This document shows positions 33,131 to 45,608 of a stretch of DNA of 64,000 nucleotides, in pieces; the first letter of the stretch is position 1, and each line of letters opens with the position of its first letter. Made by a program: the position numbers and the translations under genes. The notes under the pieces are model-generated. The model saw only the letters and a list, made by a program, of their open reading frames with translations, searched no databases and was not told where the DNA came from. Source of the DNA: Molanna angustata (lineage: Eukaryota > Arthropoda > Insecta > Trichoptera > Molannidae); NCBI GenBank assembly GCA_963576475.1, contig OY754969.1, positions 28,309,388 to 28,373,387 of the forward strand, given 5' to 3'.

Positions 33131-33869
33131 AAATACATTATATATGGTATTCCTCATATTCTTTATTAAAAAAATCGACGCTAATCACATTCATCATCTC
33201 TCAAAATAGTAAACGTCATTTTTTTTTCTTTGAACTTGTTGTGTATCATCTTTATAAGTAAACGTACAATTATTGTTTCAGCTGAAATGATAACATTCGA
33301 CTGCTATAATTGGTTTACCTCTAATTTGCTGTTTTATCAATTTGATGCACAATATAATAATTAACATTAATAAAAATATGAATTATTATTGGTACATACA
33401 TTTATGCGTTTTTTTTTCTTCTTAACAATAATGTCGATAAGGATTATAACAAGTGTTATTACATAACAAGTGTCAGTCTCTTTAGATAATAAATTATAAT
33501 ATAACTCATAACATTATTGCACGCGTTATTTTCAAGGGTAAGAAAACATTACGACGTCATCAAATACTACAATCCATTGTTGTTTAAGCGTAATATTAAT
33601 TATTTTATTTATTTATTTATTTTATTTAAGAAAACTTCAGTTTTATAAATTGTGTAGTTGGTTACATCGTTTCATTATATGGTGCTATTAAAATGAGTAC
33701 AAGCCAAAAAAGAATGAATTAAAAATATTTAAACAAGTATGCTGAACAGTAGGTTAACAATTATAGGAAAAAAAAAACGATTGATAAAAAAATACAAAAC
33801 ATTTCTCATTAAAATACTGCAGCTCAATATTATATTGATCAACGGATGAAGTTTGTGGTCGAATTTCGT
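33131..33869. other. No gene seen
   Basis: (TTTA)n-rich start near 33600 followed by A-rich DNA, possibly an antisense LINE tail. Confidence 0.35.
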
Positions 33870-34015
33870 AAACAAGTACATATACATCTTCCTACGTTCC
33901 CTAAAATAAGTATAAATGCTAGTGCTATAGGTGAACGAAATCGGTCAAGGCAGGAAACGAACTCGCGACCACTGGATTACTACCTGCTCTGCCATCGACC
34001 CATCTAAATAAATAG
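33870..34015 (-). mobile_element. SINE family 1, head partly deleted
   Basis: Antisense of the family 1 SINE. The head lacks about 15 bases between the anticodon arm and box A compared with 36670-36852. Confidence 0.85.
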
Positions 34016-35126
34016 TTTAAAATAATTTGTTTTGATATCACATTTTTATTAAACCTTTTCCAAAGGTATTTCGTGTTATTAGGACTTCATCAAGACTATA
34101 ATGTTCTCGTAGGATGCAATATGCATCGACAAAATTAATAAAAATTAAGAATTTAAACAAATTATTTTACGTACAATAATTAATAACGGACAAATAATTA
34201 ATAATGTTTTTCCATGCATTTCAACAATCCAAGACACGTAGGTACCTCAAGAAACTGACCTATCGTGTTTTTTATAAATAATACAGGACAATACCGTCAC
34301 AAATATTACGTCATTCAAAATAAATATCTACTTCGAAATAGATAACATCCTGACTGATTCTAACTCTTTAAATATTGATTAAAACCTCCTTTGTTAGCGA
34401 ATGATTCAAAAGAATCGGATATTTTAAAAAGTACAAATTATTCCAATTATATTCAAACAAAAATCGTTTTTAAACAATTGATCTGCTGTTGTTGTTAAAA
34501 AAAAACTACTTTTTAATTTTTTAAAATAAAACTACCAATAGTATGACTTAATTTGATAAAATCAAAGTATCCTTTTTTTAATGCCTTCAAAAGGTGGAAC
34601 TGGAAAAGGTGGACAGATAATGATATGTTTTTTTTTTACTTTAGTATATAATATCAAATGATACTATATATTTTTGAATAATTACAATAGTGTTGTGTCG
34701 CGTACTTTTCAGATATAGGTTTTATCATTTTTATGGAATTTTTACTGTATTCTTATCGTTCGTCTGTTTACTTATTTTTTATTGTTGATTTTAATATGAA
34801 TAGGAATATTTGTCGAGTGCCAAACTTATTGCCTAAATATGTAACGATATCATTTTTATGATATTTCAAGGAAGCAAATAAATAGATTGATTTTTATAAA
34901 TACTTGTCATGTGGTTTGAACTCATTGGATTATTCAGAACCCGTGTGTTATGTTACTTTGATACTTTTGAGTCAAAATAGGGAATAAATGTAGACTGATG
35001 AACAATTCAGTGGATTCATATCCAGCCTTGAAATAGATTTATCATTTACTTTGTTAGAATGTTTTGAAGATGTATTGTGTATGTTGTATGAACTGTTGTA
35101 TGAAAAGAGGTTCATGTTCTGCGAAT
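34016..35126. other. No gene seen
   Basis: About 1.1 kb of AT-rich DNA. Confidence 0.45.
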
Positions 35127-35352
35127 TATTTTTTTTATATTGCTTCTCGGGCAACTAACAAGTACTATGTCAAATATTACTTTAACACGCACCCAATAAC
35201 AAGCTGCCACATTCTGGAGACTTACGATATTAATCGTCTCATAGATCCAGACTGAAAACACAATTTAAAACTGTGTGTCCACCGGGAATCGAACCCGGGA
35301 CTTTTGGATCAGCAGTCAGATACCAACCAACTGAGCCACGAAGGCCGACAAT
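35127..35352 (-). mobile_element. tRNA-derived SINE, family 3 (most complete copy)
   Basis: On the minus strand a tRNA-like head (ggccttcgtggctcagttgg ... cccgggttcgattcccggtg) is followed by the body tcagtctggatctatgagac ... ccagaatgtggcagcttgtt and ttgcccgagaagcaatat. The box B word GGTTCGATTCC is intact. Confidence 0.88.
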
Positions 35353-36669
35353 TACGTACAGTGTTCATACTATGAGTTCTGTTGTAATGTTTTTTATCAT
35401 ATTGTGTCCTCTGCGCAGTCAAAACTATTAATTAGTAGGTACAATTTTCTTCATATTGCTTATATACAAAAAAATAAAACTTTTAAAATAAAAAAAACTT
35501 AAAAAAAAAACAAAAAACATAGAATTTAACTTAAAAACTTAGCAACAACGTTTAAGTAACAACTTTGCTGAAGATGGACCAAAATCCGAAAATTCCAATT
35601 ATTTTGTTAAATGTTAGTGGAAGTAAAACGATAGTGTTTCAAATATTCTTTGAATAGGTATTCAATATAAATAATTGATTTATTTATTATAAAACCAACA
35701 TTTTTTTTACTTTTACAAAAATAGAGATACGTGTTAGGTAATATTGATAAGGAAACTAATAACAGGCTTTCACTTAAGAAGTATATACATAAGTATATAA
35801 AATAAAAACAAATTATTTAAAATAAAAAAGGGGAAATGTGTAATATAGTGGAGAGAGTTTTTACGATCCTCTTAATATCGCCTAAAAAAAATTTCAATTC
35901 GACTATATTTCAACTGTTTACGTGTTTTTAGGTCGCATCAGTAAAATATGTTGAACCTATCCATCCCGCTGTTTAAAATTCCATCCTATAGTATTTTGTT
36001 ACTTCTTGAAGAATTCTACCATTCCCTGACAAATAACACGTGAGAAACATTTCATTCCTCGAATGTCATTGTCCTCAGCAAGGCCAACATACATGAGTTT
36101 TATAAAAAAATATATTCACTAATAAATTAACAATGACTAGTGGTCAACAGAATACTCTCCGTAATATAAATCAGTAAATTTTATAATTCTACGTAATCTA
36201 AAACTACACATTGTCCATAATGGCTAACTACAAACTGATGAGAGAATGTTTTTTTTTTATATAATTTTTCGACGGACAATCTATATAGTAAAAGGAACAT
36301 TCGAGAAATATTTCCTCAAATTATTTTATTATTTTTATTCATTACGGAAAACAGACAGTTACAAAAACCTGATAAAAACATATAAAACGCCAGAAATAAA
36401 TAAAAAAATGTTATGTTTAATGACGTACACATTAAACTATTTTTAATAGAATCTGGTGTATTGACACGATGTAAAGTTTTGTATTTTAGGATATTTCATA
36501 TAATAAACAAAAATTGTTTATAAAAAAATGCAGGTCAAAAATCCATATTTATTCCTCAAATTCATAAATTATAATTTCGTTTGAAATCTATAATGCGCAT
36601 AAAAAAAGAGTAAAAAACATTTAAGTACTAAACAGACTCCTAATTTTCTTATTTACTCGAAAAAAAAAA
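35353..36669. other. No gene seen
   Basis: About 1.3 kb of AT-rich DNA; poly-A and poly-T runs; small chance frames. Confidence 0.45.
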
Positions 36670-36852
36670 TTTTTTTTTAAATAAAAATAAATATGTCCTT
36701 GTTAAACAACTACATATACATCTTCCTACGTTCCCTAAAATAAGCATAAATACTTATGCTATAGGTGAACGAAATCGGTCGAGGCAGGATTCGAACTCGC
36801 GACCACTGGATTACTAACCCAATGCGCTAACCGCTCTGCCATCGACCCATCT
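36670..36852 (-). mobile_element. SINE family 1 (complete)
   Basis: Antisense copy with a full head (ccgctctgccatcgacccat on the plus strand is the complement of box A and the acceptor stem) and body. The poly-T at 36670 marks the A tail. Confidence 0.9.
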
Positions 36853-37241
36853 AAAATAATGTTTTATTGGTTTTTGTTTTTTGCTTAGATATTCAAAATG
36901 TATTGAACCAAATTATACTGATTCACTATTATAGAAAACCATTTTTTTTAAATATTCATTTACTGTTTTAGTAAACTTTTCTTATTTCATTATAATGATT
37001 TTGTAAATGATGCTAAAAACAAAATATAATCAATTTTACTGTCTCGCAATAAAAAAAATGTATATTTAATAATTTATACGTAAAAATATTATATATATTT
37101 GGATTTAAACTTATTGTACAAAAATATTTTATTTTGCGGCGCTGGCCGACATATTAATGATATTAATAAGAATTTAGTTCGACATATAATAATACCTACT
37201 CGTTTATTATTATTACGAGTAAGCACTATCCAAACGAATTT

Positions 37242-37380
37242 TCAGACCAATGCATAAATTGTAAATTATTAAAATGTAACAAATGCACTGATCAAGCTTT
37301 CAATTGGGAAATTCACCCATCCAAATACTTCACATATCAAAAAAAAAGCTCTGAAGTGGTCGCTATACTATCTATCAACC
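37242..37380 (+). repeat. Uninterrupted relative of the 4.9-5.9 kb repeat (empty site)
   Basis: Aligns with 4865-4957 / 5093-5116 / 5886-5920 without the two MITEs: cagaccaatg ... gatcaagctttcaattggga ... cacccatccaaatacttcac ... gctctgaagtggtcgctata. Confidence 0.7.
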
Positions 37381-39620
37381 ACACTGATTCCTGAGTATTT
37401 ATACGTTTAATAGTTTTTTTTACGATTCTACATATATATCTAAAATATCCAAATTAATTAATTTATTATTTGAAATAACATTATTATGGTTTGCATACTG
37501 TCCAGCTGTGCTCAAATAAATATGCTCTTGTGAGATGGGATGAGCCTGAGATGTACCGTCTGTACGGTGCTGTGAGATCCGCCGAAGTGAAGTGCTGTGT
37601 TGTATGTTATCGAATCGTTTACCAGACTATATCATTTTATCTACAGAAAAACTCGATTTGCCGGCAACTGAGGTTCGAGGTTATCTCAATGCGATATTTA
37701 TGAAAATAATTTATCAATTAATGTCCACACAAGAAAGAATACATAGTGTAAATTTATCGACTCGACTTAGGTATTCTATTGTATATATGTACTTGGTTTT
37801 ATATACACTCATACACACATAATAACTACTGAAACATACAAAATTATACAAATATATTTCCAATATTTTCGACCTTAAATTTCTTTATTTCATCCGTCAA
37901 TATAACCCGCATAACTAAATCGCCACCGAATCAATCAACAATAATGATTTTGAGTCTAACGAACACTTGACTTCAAATACAGACATTTCAGTATATTTTT
38001 TATAGTTACTTTTTTCAATTAAAAATATATTCCGATTAAACTTGATTCTTTAACATTTTTTTCTTAATTCTTGGGCTCATGACTGTGGCTTTGCGTTACC
38101 TGGGGTGGTTGAAAGAGATTAACCTTCATAATAGTTGCTTTAGAACAGGATTTTCACCTAATGAAGCTGCTTACGTTTCACATGTAAATTTAAGTATTTA
38201 TCAATTTACATGCTACTGTATCTAGATGTTTAAAAATGTACCCATTATTCAATGTTATTTCACAGTAAACAAAACATAATCCCGCTTTTGTAGAATTAAT
38301 TAATATTATAGTAGAACGCAAAACCAAACAAATATACCTAAATATTTGTTTGATTTTACTCAAACAAATTTATTACGTATTTGCTATGGAGATTTATCAA
38401 GAATTGTCCACTAGAGGAAAAAAATGATTATTGAAAATATCAACCAGTGCAATTTCACAAAAAAAAATGAGATTCGCGAAAAACGTTACCAATAATTTCA
38501 TTGGAATTTCGCACTACAAACAATAATTACAATTTTCAATCGCGTAAATTGCTCAAAACATGTCTGACAACACTTTTTAGGTACGACGTTTTATTTATTA
38601 GCCAATATTGATATTTTCATAGAGATCAATTCATATTTTGATATCTACTAAATCTAGTCGCACCTATCTCGAATCGATTTGCTCTAGAAGTATCGTATGT
38701 ATCGATATTGTTATCGTTGGTGTGATAATTCGCTGATTTTATGTATATATTCTATTCACTGTTATGATCATTCAATTCTGTATATCGTACGTGATAATCT
38801 GCATGCATCTATATACATATACATACAACTGGCTCATTGACGAACATATTCATAATACAGTATTACTATTTGTTTTTATTACAGAATCTATGTACAAGAT
38901 GATGATTATAATACTTTATAATGTCACAGGAAAATAATGTCTTAAATTTTTTTAAATAAATATATGTATTTTTTATAGATGTTTTTTTGTGTTTCACTTA
39001 TTATTACCGTGAACTTTTTGACAAATCTACCATTGTTTAATTCTGCATTTGATTCATCAGCAATTGTTAATTCTTGATTGGATTCGTAGCTGTCTCTAAA
39101 TGAAATAAAATATTACCATTCCTTTATTCCATATGAAATTCCTGTAAATCACCTATCGTTGACTAGTTTTCGTGATCATGTAATACATGAGTAACCTTCA
39201 CCGATTATTTCGACTATTTTGAGTTTCCATGTCGATCTTGTTTTGTCAGTTGTAGATATTTTCAATACTAGGTGGCTTATCACTTAAAATAATATATGTT
39301 AGGAGATATTTTTTTTATTTTTCGGAAACTTGACTTTTCGGGATTTCTTGCCTACTATTTATTTATTTATTTTTTCTCAACAATTATAATAAACATAAAA
39401 AAACTATAATAAGATAATTTTAATTTAAGATAAACGAAAAGAGTCATTCTTATTCACGATGAGTATAGTGTTAAATATTCTTCTTCCCTCTGTGTTAGAA
39501 CTAAAAGTCCTGGAATATGGATGACCAGCTAGACATTAATAATGGATCAACATTGATGGGAATTAAATTTAATAAAAAGAATATTATTCACTCTTTTTTA
39601 AGCAAAATTCATTGTTTTTT
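37381..39620. other. No gene recognised
   Basis: Overlapping plus-strand frames at 37491-37822 do not show a family motif. 38345-38415 resembles 15090-15150 (actcaaacaaatttattacg / acctaaacaaatttactact; agaattgtcca), suggesting another low-copy repeat. Confidence 0.35.
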
Positions 39621-39895
39621 GTACAGTATGAAGTTTATTCTGAACAAAAAATTTGTGTTTACTTGTGCACTATGAGATTTATTCTGAACAAAAATTTAGT
39701 ATTTACTTGTACAGTATGAGGTTTATTCTGAACAAAAACTCAGTATTTCCGTATTTATTCCGAACAAAAAATCAGTATTTACTTGAACAGTATGAGATTT
39801 ATTCCGAACAAAAATTCAGTACTTTACCCTTATAGTATGAGATTTATTCTGAACGAAAATTCAGTATTCACTTGTACAGTATGAAATTTATTCTA
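39620..39895. repeat. ~45-bp minisatellite, about 6 diverged units
   Basis: Unit: cagtatgagatttattctga followed by acaaaaattcagtatttact and tgta. Six or so copies with substitutions and one shortened unit near 39745. The 60-codon frame here (39653-39835) is repeat-derived. Confidence 0.88.
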
Positions 39896-40221
39896 TTACC
39901 AAAATTTCGGTAGGTAGGTATTTACTTACGGGATCTAATGAGTATGGTTTATTGGACTATTATTACTCCTGAAAACTAACAATATAATATGTGAATTATG
40001 TCTTCAGGTTACCAGAATCATAAAAATAAAATAGAATTTAATATATTCCAAAACAAATAGTTTTTTTTTCAAGTAGGTACCTACGTATGTGTATGCCATG
40101 ATCCTGTATTATATGTATTAAAATGGTGTTGTATAATTAACACTGCTCACAATGTACCACAGGAACAATCCCAAGCATATTGGAGAGCAAACACATTAAC
40201 CGACAGCAAAACATAAAAGAG
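39896..40221. other. No gene seen
   Basis: AT-rich, no features. Confidence 0.4.
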
Positions 40222-40748
40222 TAGTAAAGAGGCCGATTAGTCGGCCGACTATTCGGCCAAGCCGATCATAGTTTTGGGGGTATTTGGCAATTTAAGTGAC
40301 GCTTCGTTTACATCTGACTCACGCACAAATCGCAATCGCCCGCGCCGCCTGCGAGCGTATTGGAAAATTATCATTTGGCACTGTTTACACTAGACTTTAC
40401 GGGAATCTTTGTCCAATTGGTCAAAAAAAAAACACGAGGCATTCTTTTTGACATAATTAAATTTTAATAGTAAGAAGATATTATGCTGTTTTATTAGTTG
40501 ATTACCAAAGAAAAGGTTTCTTTACATTTCAAAATGTGTAAGACTTATTCTAAAATAAAAATGTTCAGAAAATCAAGATTTATATAAAATGTAATTCTTC
40601 CTATATACATTTTATTCAGAAATACATACAGAATAAGAAGCCGGATAGCCGGCGCTCCTTGCCGAATAGTGCCGACTAGTCGCCGACTACGAAAGTGGTC
40701 GGATAGTCGGCTTTACCGACTATTCGCCGACTAGTCGGAACATCACTA
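40222..40748. mobile_element. hAT-like non-autonomous element (tentative)
   Basis: The right end, read inward, is TAGTGATGTTCCGACTAGTCGG; the left is TAGTAAAGAGGCCGATTAGTCGG. Subterminal CGACTA(T/G)TCGGC words are repeated on both sides, including self-palindromic CGACTAGTCG. TAG-G-TG ends with repeated subterminal motifs resemble hAT elements. No convincing 8-bp duplication is visible, so ends may be off by a few bases. The interior is AT-rich and non-coding. Confidence 0.55.
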
Positions 40749-41063
40749 TTAATTACACACAAAGATGAAATATAGAATCAAATAAAAATATAGACATTGA
40801 TGAAATTTAAAAACATAAAATATTGATTCAGATAAAATATAAATATATAGATTTAGATTAAAACACAGATTAAGATAAAAATAGACAAAAAAAATCAGAG
40901 AATTAGAAAATATAATAATGATAATGATAAGAGGGGAAAAAATCGAATGTGACAATAGATCTACTGCAGCTATATAAGTTGACAGCTATATCGATATAAA
41001 AGATCCATAAAGTTTTTTTGAAGACCGGCAAACTATCTCCGAAAATATCTGCAACATCACATA

Positions 41064-42006
41064 GGCCCGAGATTTCAGTTGGCCCTTAAATCGTTGGATT
41101 TGGTAATCCAAGTTAAAAGTTTAGGGAAGATTAAATTTCATTCGCGTATTTCAGTGCAAAATGAAACGTCAGTTACGTAATCTTCAACTATAGATATATT
41201 TTACGTTTTTCTATGGTTATTGTCTATAACGCATCTGTCAAAATTGTAATAACCTTAAATGATACGTGACGCGAAGCTGTGACTAAATATTATTTTATTA
41301 TTATAACAACACATTATTTTATTTGTTTCATTACACAGCATGTTACTTTTTCAATTTTTTATACCGATCGATGTTTTTTTAAATTAAAATCAAACATTGT
41401 AGTGAAAAAATGTCATTGAATATGTACTACGTACGTAGTACTACAATGCAAAATGTATGTACATTTTACAGATGGATATGGAACTAAGTGATAATGGTAA
41501 AATAGTGTCTTATGTAGAAAATTTAAGAATACACATTATATATATAGAAACAGGATGGATCAATTTAAAAAGTGGGACGAAAAAACATCTCAAAAATAAA
41601 GTTGCGTGCCTGACGTTTCATTATGGCTGACAGTTTATTTCGTTTGTTGTCATGCAATACATTATAATTATGTAAAAAAGAAAATTAATATTAAATACAT
41701 GAACCACTTCTATATCAAGTCTTTTATTTAAACAACAAAAATAAATCATGATTATAATTATTATGCATAGTTATTTGTAGTATAAAACGAAATGAAACAT
41801 TAAAGCGTGCGGCGATTAGTACGCCACCTGGCGAAAAAGACTATAAACAATACTTAACTCAAGATTAAGACACGCGATCCGCCAGAAACGTTGAGTTAAA
41901 TATTTGTCGTTTAGTGACGTATTTAAGGGAAGATTAGGTACTGAAATACGCAATATTTTTGTTAAACTTGAGTTAAACTCCTAAGGGCCGACTGAAATAC
42001 TAGGCC
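41064..42006. mobile_element. Large non-autonomous TIR element (~943 bp)
   Basis: Left GGCCCGAGATTTCAGTTGGC and the reverse complement of the right end GGCCTAGTATTTCAGTCGGC form terminal inverted repeats that continue through CCCTTA. Subterminal words also recur inverted (gcgtatttcagt / actgaaatacgc; aaatgaaacgtcag / ctgacgtttcatt). ATA flanks both sides. No transposase frame. Superfamily not determined. Confidence 0.75.
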
Positions 42007-42009
42007 ATA

Positions 42010-42712
42010 GTTCATTACCAATCCTATGTAAACGCGTTATTATTTATTTTGTACATACGTGTAGTTCAGATAATTTCATTTTGTATTAATAAAAATGTTA
42101 AGGGGGCCCTTACATAATTTTCCCATGAAGGCCCTAAACTTCTAGCTACACCAATGGTAGGAGCACAAAATAATAAATGTATTTAATTAATTTATTGTTG
42201 TGTAAGTCTACCTACCATTGTCTGTTGTGATTTCTGTTTCTTTTATTTCACGTTATTTTGTTGTCAAACCATTTTTGAGTATCATTCATGTAGATTCAAA
42301 ATATATAAATAAATATTTTAGTATCGTTCTTATTCTTCTTTTAAATCTGTTAAATACTTGTAAAGTTAACGTTGGCTCGACCGATATTTGAATGAATGTT
42401 CTCGAACGGCCTTACGGAAGGTCGGACCAAGTTACCTGTCCGCTACCACCTCTCTCCCTCATACCTCCCCTCCACCCGAGGTAATCCTTCACCCCACCGA
42501 GCACCTCAGTCAATCTACACTCTGGCGGTCGACAACCGGAGATGGGAACGTCAACCGTTGATCTTCGAGCTTTATTTTTCACACATTTAATATAAAAAAA
42601 TATATAATACATGTCTATTCTGATTAGTTGTAGTATATGCCACGTTTTTTGAATTATTTGCCATCGCTCTAGGTTCGATTTTCAGCTGAATAGAAGTATT
42701 ATAAACATGTAT
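42010..42712. other. Mostly AT-rich; moderately GC-rich patch 42385-42570
   Basis: The patch includes ctcgaacggccttacggaag and ggcggtcgacaaccggagat. Overlapping frames on both strands (42396-42612) are unrecognised. It could be an exon, a repeat, or unique DNA. Confidence 0.3.
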
Positions 42713-42900
42713 AGATGGGTCTATGGCAGAGCGGTTAGCGCATTGGGTTAGTAATCCAGTGGACGCGAGTTCAAATCCTGCCTCGACCGATTTCGTTCAC
42801 CTATACCACAAGCATGTATGCTTATTTTAGGGAACGTAGGAAGATGTATATATGTAATATGTACTCGCTTAACAAGGACATATTCATTTTTTTCTATTTA
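42713..42900 (+). mobile_element. SINE family 1 (complete)
   Basis: Head agatgggtctatggcagagc, box B variant gttcaaatcctgcc, body and A/T-rich end as in the other copies. Confidence 0.9.
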
Positions 42901-42989
42901 AAAATGTTTTTATTCATGTTTTTCCTGGTAAGTCAAAAAAAAATTATAATTGGCAATTAATTTGCAGTGGGTGCAAGAGAATATACGAA

Positions 42990-43066
42990 AAATACCAGAA
43001 ATATTGGAAGAAATCGCAATATGGCAATAAACTCACCACTTAGGTACGCAGGTTGCATGGAAGTAA
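42990..43066 (+). mobile_element. SINE family 2 tail fragment
   Basis: tggaagaaatcgcaatatgg ... aataaactcaccacttaggt ... ggttgcatggaagta is a diverged 3' end of SINE family 2, in direct orientation. Confidence 0.6.
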
Positions 43067-43077
43067 TAATGAAAATT

Positions 43078-43268
43078 TCCTTGCACCCTGCGCAAGTGGC
43101 GAGTTTATAACCTTAAGGCAATTTCTTCTAACTCATCATTGTTTCCAGCCCAGAGAAGCAATATTTGCGTGAGAAATGAATTTAAATAAATTTCTCCTCT
43201 GCTGGGAATCAAACCCAGGACGCCCGCACAGAAACCGAACGGCATACCAACTGTGCCACGGCGGATGT
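43078..43268 (-). mobile_element. SINE family 2 (near complete), tail-to-tail with the preceding fragment
   Basis: Antisense copy: cttgcaccctgcgcaagtgg ... cagcccagagaagcaatatt ... ctgctgggaatcaaacccag (box B complement) ... ccaactgtgccacggcgg (box A complement). The facing fragment at 42990-43066 makes a tail-to-tail pair. Confidence 0.88.
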
Positions 43269-43690
43269 GTTTATTATTTGAATTTTTTTATGAAAACATT
43301 ATAATGAGTTTTGCCACATAGAAATATTATATACAGTCACACACAGTATGACTGAAAAACTCAATATTTACATTATTGTTTTTTTTTCTTCGCCTCTGAG
43401 CTTTTGTGTAATTTGAACAATATTCATATTTATATTTTGCTATTTTATATATGTTGAAAAAATTATGACAATCTATAAACAAATAAAGGAGTTATGAGAA
43501 TTAACATTGCCAATAACTTTGACAGCCATTATCTCGAAAACATGTTTCTTGCAGTTAATAACTTTTTCCAGTTTATTCTCGAGATGTTTTTTGTCATCCA
43601 CGACAGTGTCTTAGACAAAATAACTATCGCGGAAAGTAACTGAAATATAGAAATGAAGCATGTAGATTTTACTCAATAATTTTTCATGAA
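43269..43690. other. No gene seen
   Basis: AT-rich, no features recognised. Confidence 0.4.
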
Positions 43691-43699
43691 ATTCTACCA

Positions 43700-43960
43700 A
43701 ATAAATATCATACACGAGGCCAGACAGCCAAATTCAAGATGGACTTCCAAAGTCTTAAAGTGGAAGCCATGGGAAAACAAAAGGTGTGTCGGTCGGCCAC
43801 AGAAGAGATGGGCCGACGATATTGTTGTGGTCGCCGGAAAGAAATGGATTGAAGCGGCACAGGATAGAGAAAAATTGAGACAGGGGAAAATTTGAGGAAG
43901 AGGCCTACACCCAGCAGTGGAGGGAAGGAGGGAAAAATTTCGAAAATATACTGTAAAAAC
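43700..43960 (+). pseudogene. RTE-like LINE 3' fragment, lineage C
   Basis: The plus-strand frame 43686-43895 reads KWKPWENKRCVGRPQKRWAD, then VVAGKKWIEAAQDREKLRQG. A frameshift then gives EEAYTQQWREGGKNFENIL. The EAY-QQW ending is characteristic. RT core missing. Confidence 0.8.
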
Positions 43961-44463
43961 TTTTTAATACTATTAAGCAACAATTATTTTGTGATATTTT
44001 TGGATTCTACATGTTTTTGTTGTCGACCTATGATGGCGTGTGAGAATGTGGCAGTCTATGTTACATAACAAGGTTAAACTGTTCAATGGAATAGCGTTCT
44101 TTTTATGGTTTTAACAACAACTATTCTCTAATTTATATATATTGAAATATAACAATTGTTGTTCACTACAGCTACATACATACCTAAATATTTATTATTA
44201 TGTTATATTCACACACTTTTTGTTCAGATACAGGTATTTACATCAGCAAAATAATTTGCAAATTACTTGGAAGAACCTATTGTGATAATAAACTATGAAC
44301 ACCTACAATTGTTTTATGTATTCTCTCAACGGGTATTTTTACTGTTTTATCAACCTGAATATATTTTTATTCAGTATTTAACTGACAAGTACCGTACATA
44401 TTGTAGAACTCCATAATTAATTAGGTAAATAAAATTTGATTAATAATTCCACTAATTATTTAT
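43961..44463. other. No gene seen
   Basis: AT-rich DNA. Confidence 0.4.
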
Positions 44464-44805
44464 ACAGGGTCAGAAATGAGGGCATAAGGAAATAGTAATA
44501 AAGAAAGATGTCTTTAATAGAATGAAAGTGAACACATTAAGATGGTTTGGCCACATGGGGAGAATGAATGAGGAACGCCTGACGAAGAAAATATACATTG
44601 CGGACAGAAATGAAATGAGAGGTCGGGGCCGCCCAAGGAAGGGATGGCACGTCCATGTGAACGGTATTTTGAAAGACGGAAATTTTAGAAGCGTGAACAG
44701 ACGAACATGTATAAGACGATATATGTCAAGATATAAAGAAGTGGCTTTCGGTTCTCTCTGCCTACCCCGTGAGGGACATGGCGTGTATGTACCTATGTAT
44801 ATTTA
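44464..44805 (+). pseudogene. RTE-like LINE 3' end, lineage A
   Basis: The plus-strand frame 44522-44809 contains LRWFGHMGRMNEERLTKKIY, RGRGRPRKGWHVHVNGILKD and a Cys/Arg-rich end, then the 3' end gtgagggacatggcgtgtat. Upstream, out of frame, are RVRNEGIR and KKDVFNRMK, equivalent to DDIRRECKMKK of the 2.2-kb copy. Truncated at about 44464. Confidence 0.8.
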
Positions 44806-44865
44806 TTAGTCTATTTAAAAAGACTTTCGTTTCGCCTTATAAGGGGGGTTTCAACTGATTAAATA

Positions 44866-45435
44866 CAGGGTGTCTCAAAATAATGTTTATATTTAGTGGA
44901 TCGATTAAAAAAAAGTAAGCCGTGTATCGAAAAAATGTTTATATATTATTAAAGTATACAATTTGGGAATTTATTTCTTAAAAATAATATCGTCCAAATG
45001 TAGACCCTCGCGTTCGCAGCACTCATTTAATCGAACAGTAAAATTACTTATGATGGCTCGGCAGGTGTACACAGTGATGGCTACCATTTCGTGACGGATA
45101 TTTTCTTTCAAATGCGCCAGGGAAGTCGATTTATTGGCGTAAACTTTAGATTTAAGATAACCCCATGGGAAAAAGTCCATAGGGGTTGAATCGGGACTAC
45201 GTTTATGTCACCTCTCCTGGAGATCAATTTGCCTGGGAAAATTTCACGAACTCGTGGTAGGGATGTATTGGACGTGTGTGACGTTGCTTCGTCCTGTGGA
45301 ACCACGTTCTTTGGTTATAGCCAGGAAAGTTTTGCAGTTCAGGCACCAAGAAGTCGTCTAACATCTCCACATAACGCTCTGAATACAAATATAAACTTTC
45401 TTTTAAGATACGTTGTACAATATTTTTAATACAAT
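44866..45435 (-). pseudogene. Tc1/mariner-type transposase, C-terminal relic with one terminal repeat
   Basis: Minus-strand frames 45108-45305 and 44971-45180 together encode a DDE-type transposase C-terminus: VVPQDEATSHTSNTSLP (the 'QQDGATCHTS' catalytic-Asp block), FPGKLISRRGD, a frameshift near 45180, then MDFFPWGYLKSKVYANKS and RLNECCEREGLHLDDIIF. Just beyond the stop lies tacagggtgtctcaaaat (44866-44883), the usual mariner-like terminal repeat. The upstream half and other terminal repeat are missing by about 45435. Known role of such proteins: cut-and-paste transposition at TA. This copy is dead. Confidence 0.75.
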
Positions 45436-45469
45436 TACTTAATAAAAATAAATTTAAATATTTTTAAAT

Positions 45470-45608
45470 TCAGTCTGGATCTGTGAGACGATTGATAGCA
45501 AGCATATTATGTCTCCAGAATGTGGCAACTTGTTATTGGGTGCGCGCTAAATTATCAAATATTTGACATAGTACCTGCTGGTTGCCCGAGAAGCAATAAA
45601 AAATAATA
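45470..45608 (+). mobile_element. SINE family 3 body (5'-truncated)
   Basis: tcagtctggatctgtgagac ... tccagaatgtggcaacttgt ... ggttgcccgagaagcaataa. The tRNA head is missing. Confidence 0.8.

Noticed and set aside
35275..35348. Genuine tRNA gene on the minus strand
   Set aside because: Part of SINE family 3; the same body follows in three other places.
45205..45429. Plus-strand 74-codon frame
   Set aside because: Antisense of the mariner-type transposase relic.
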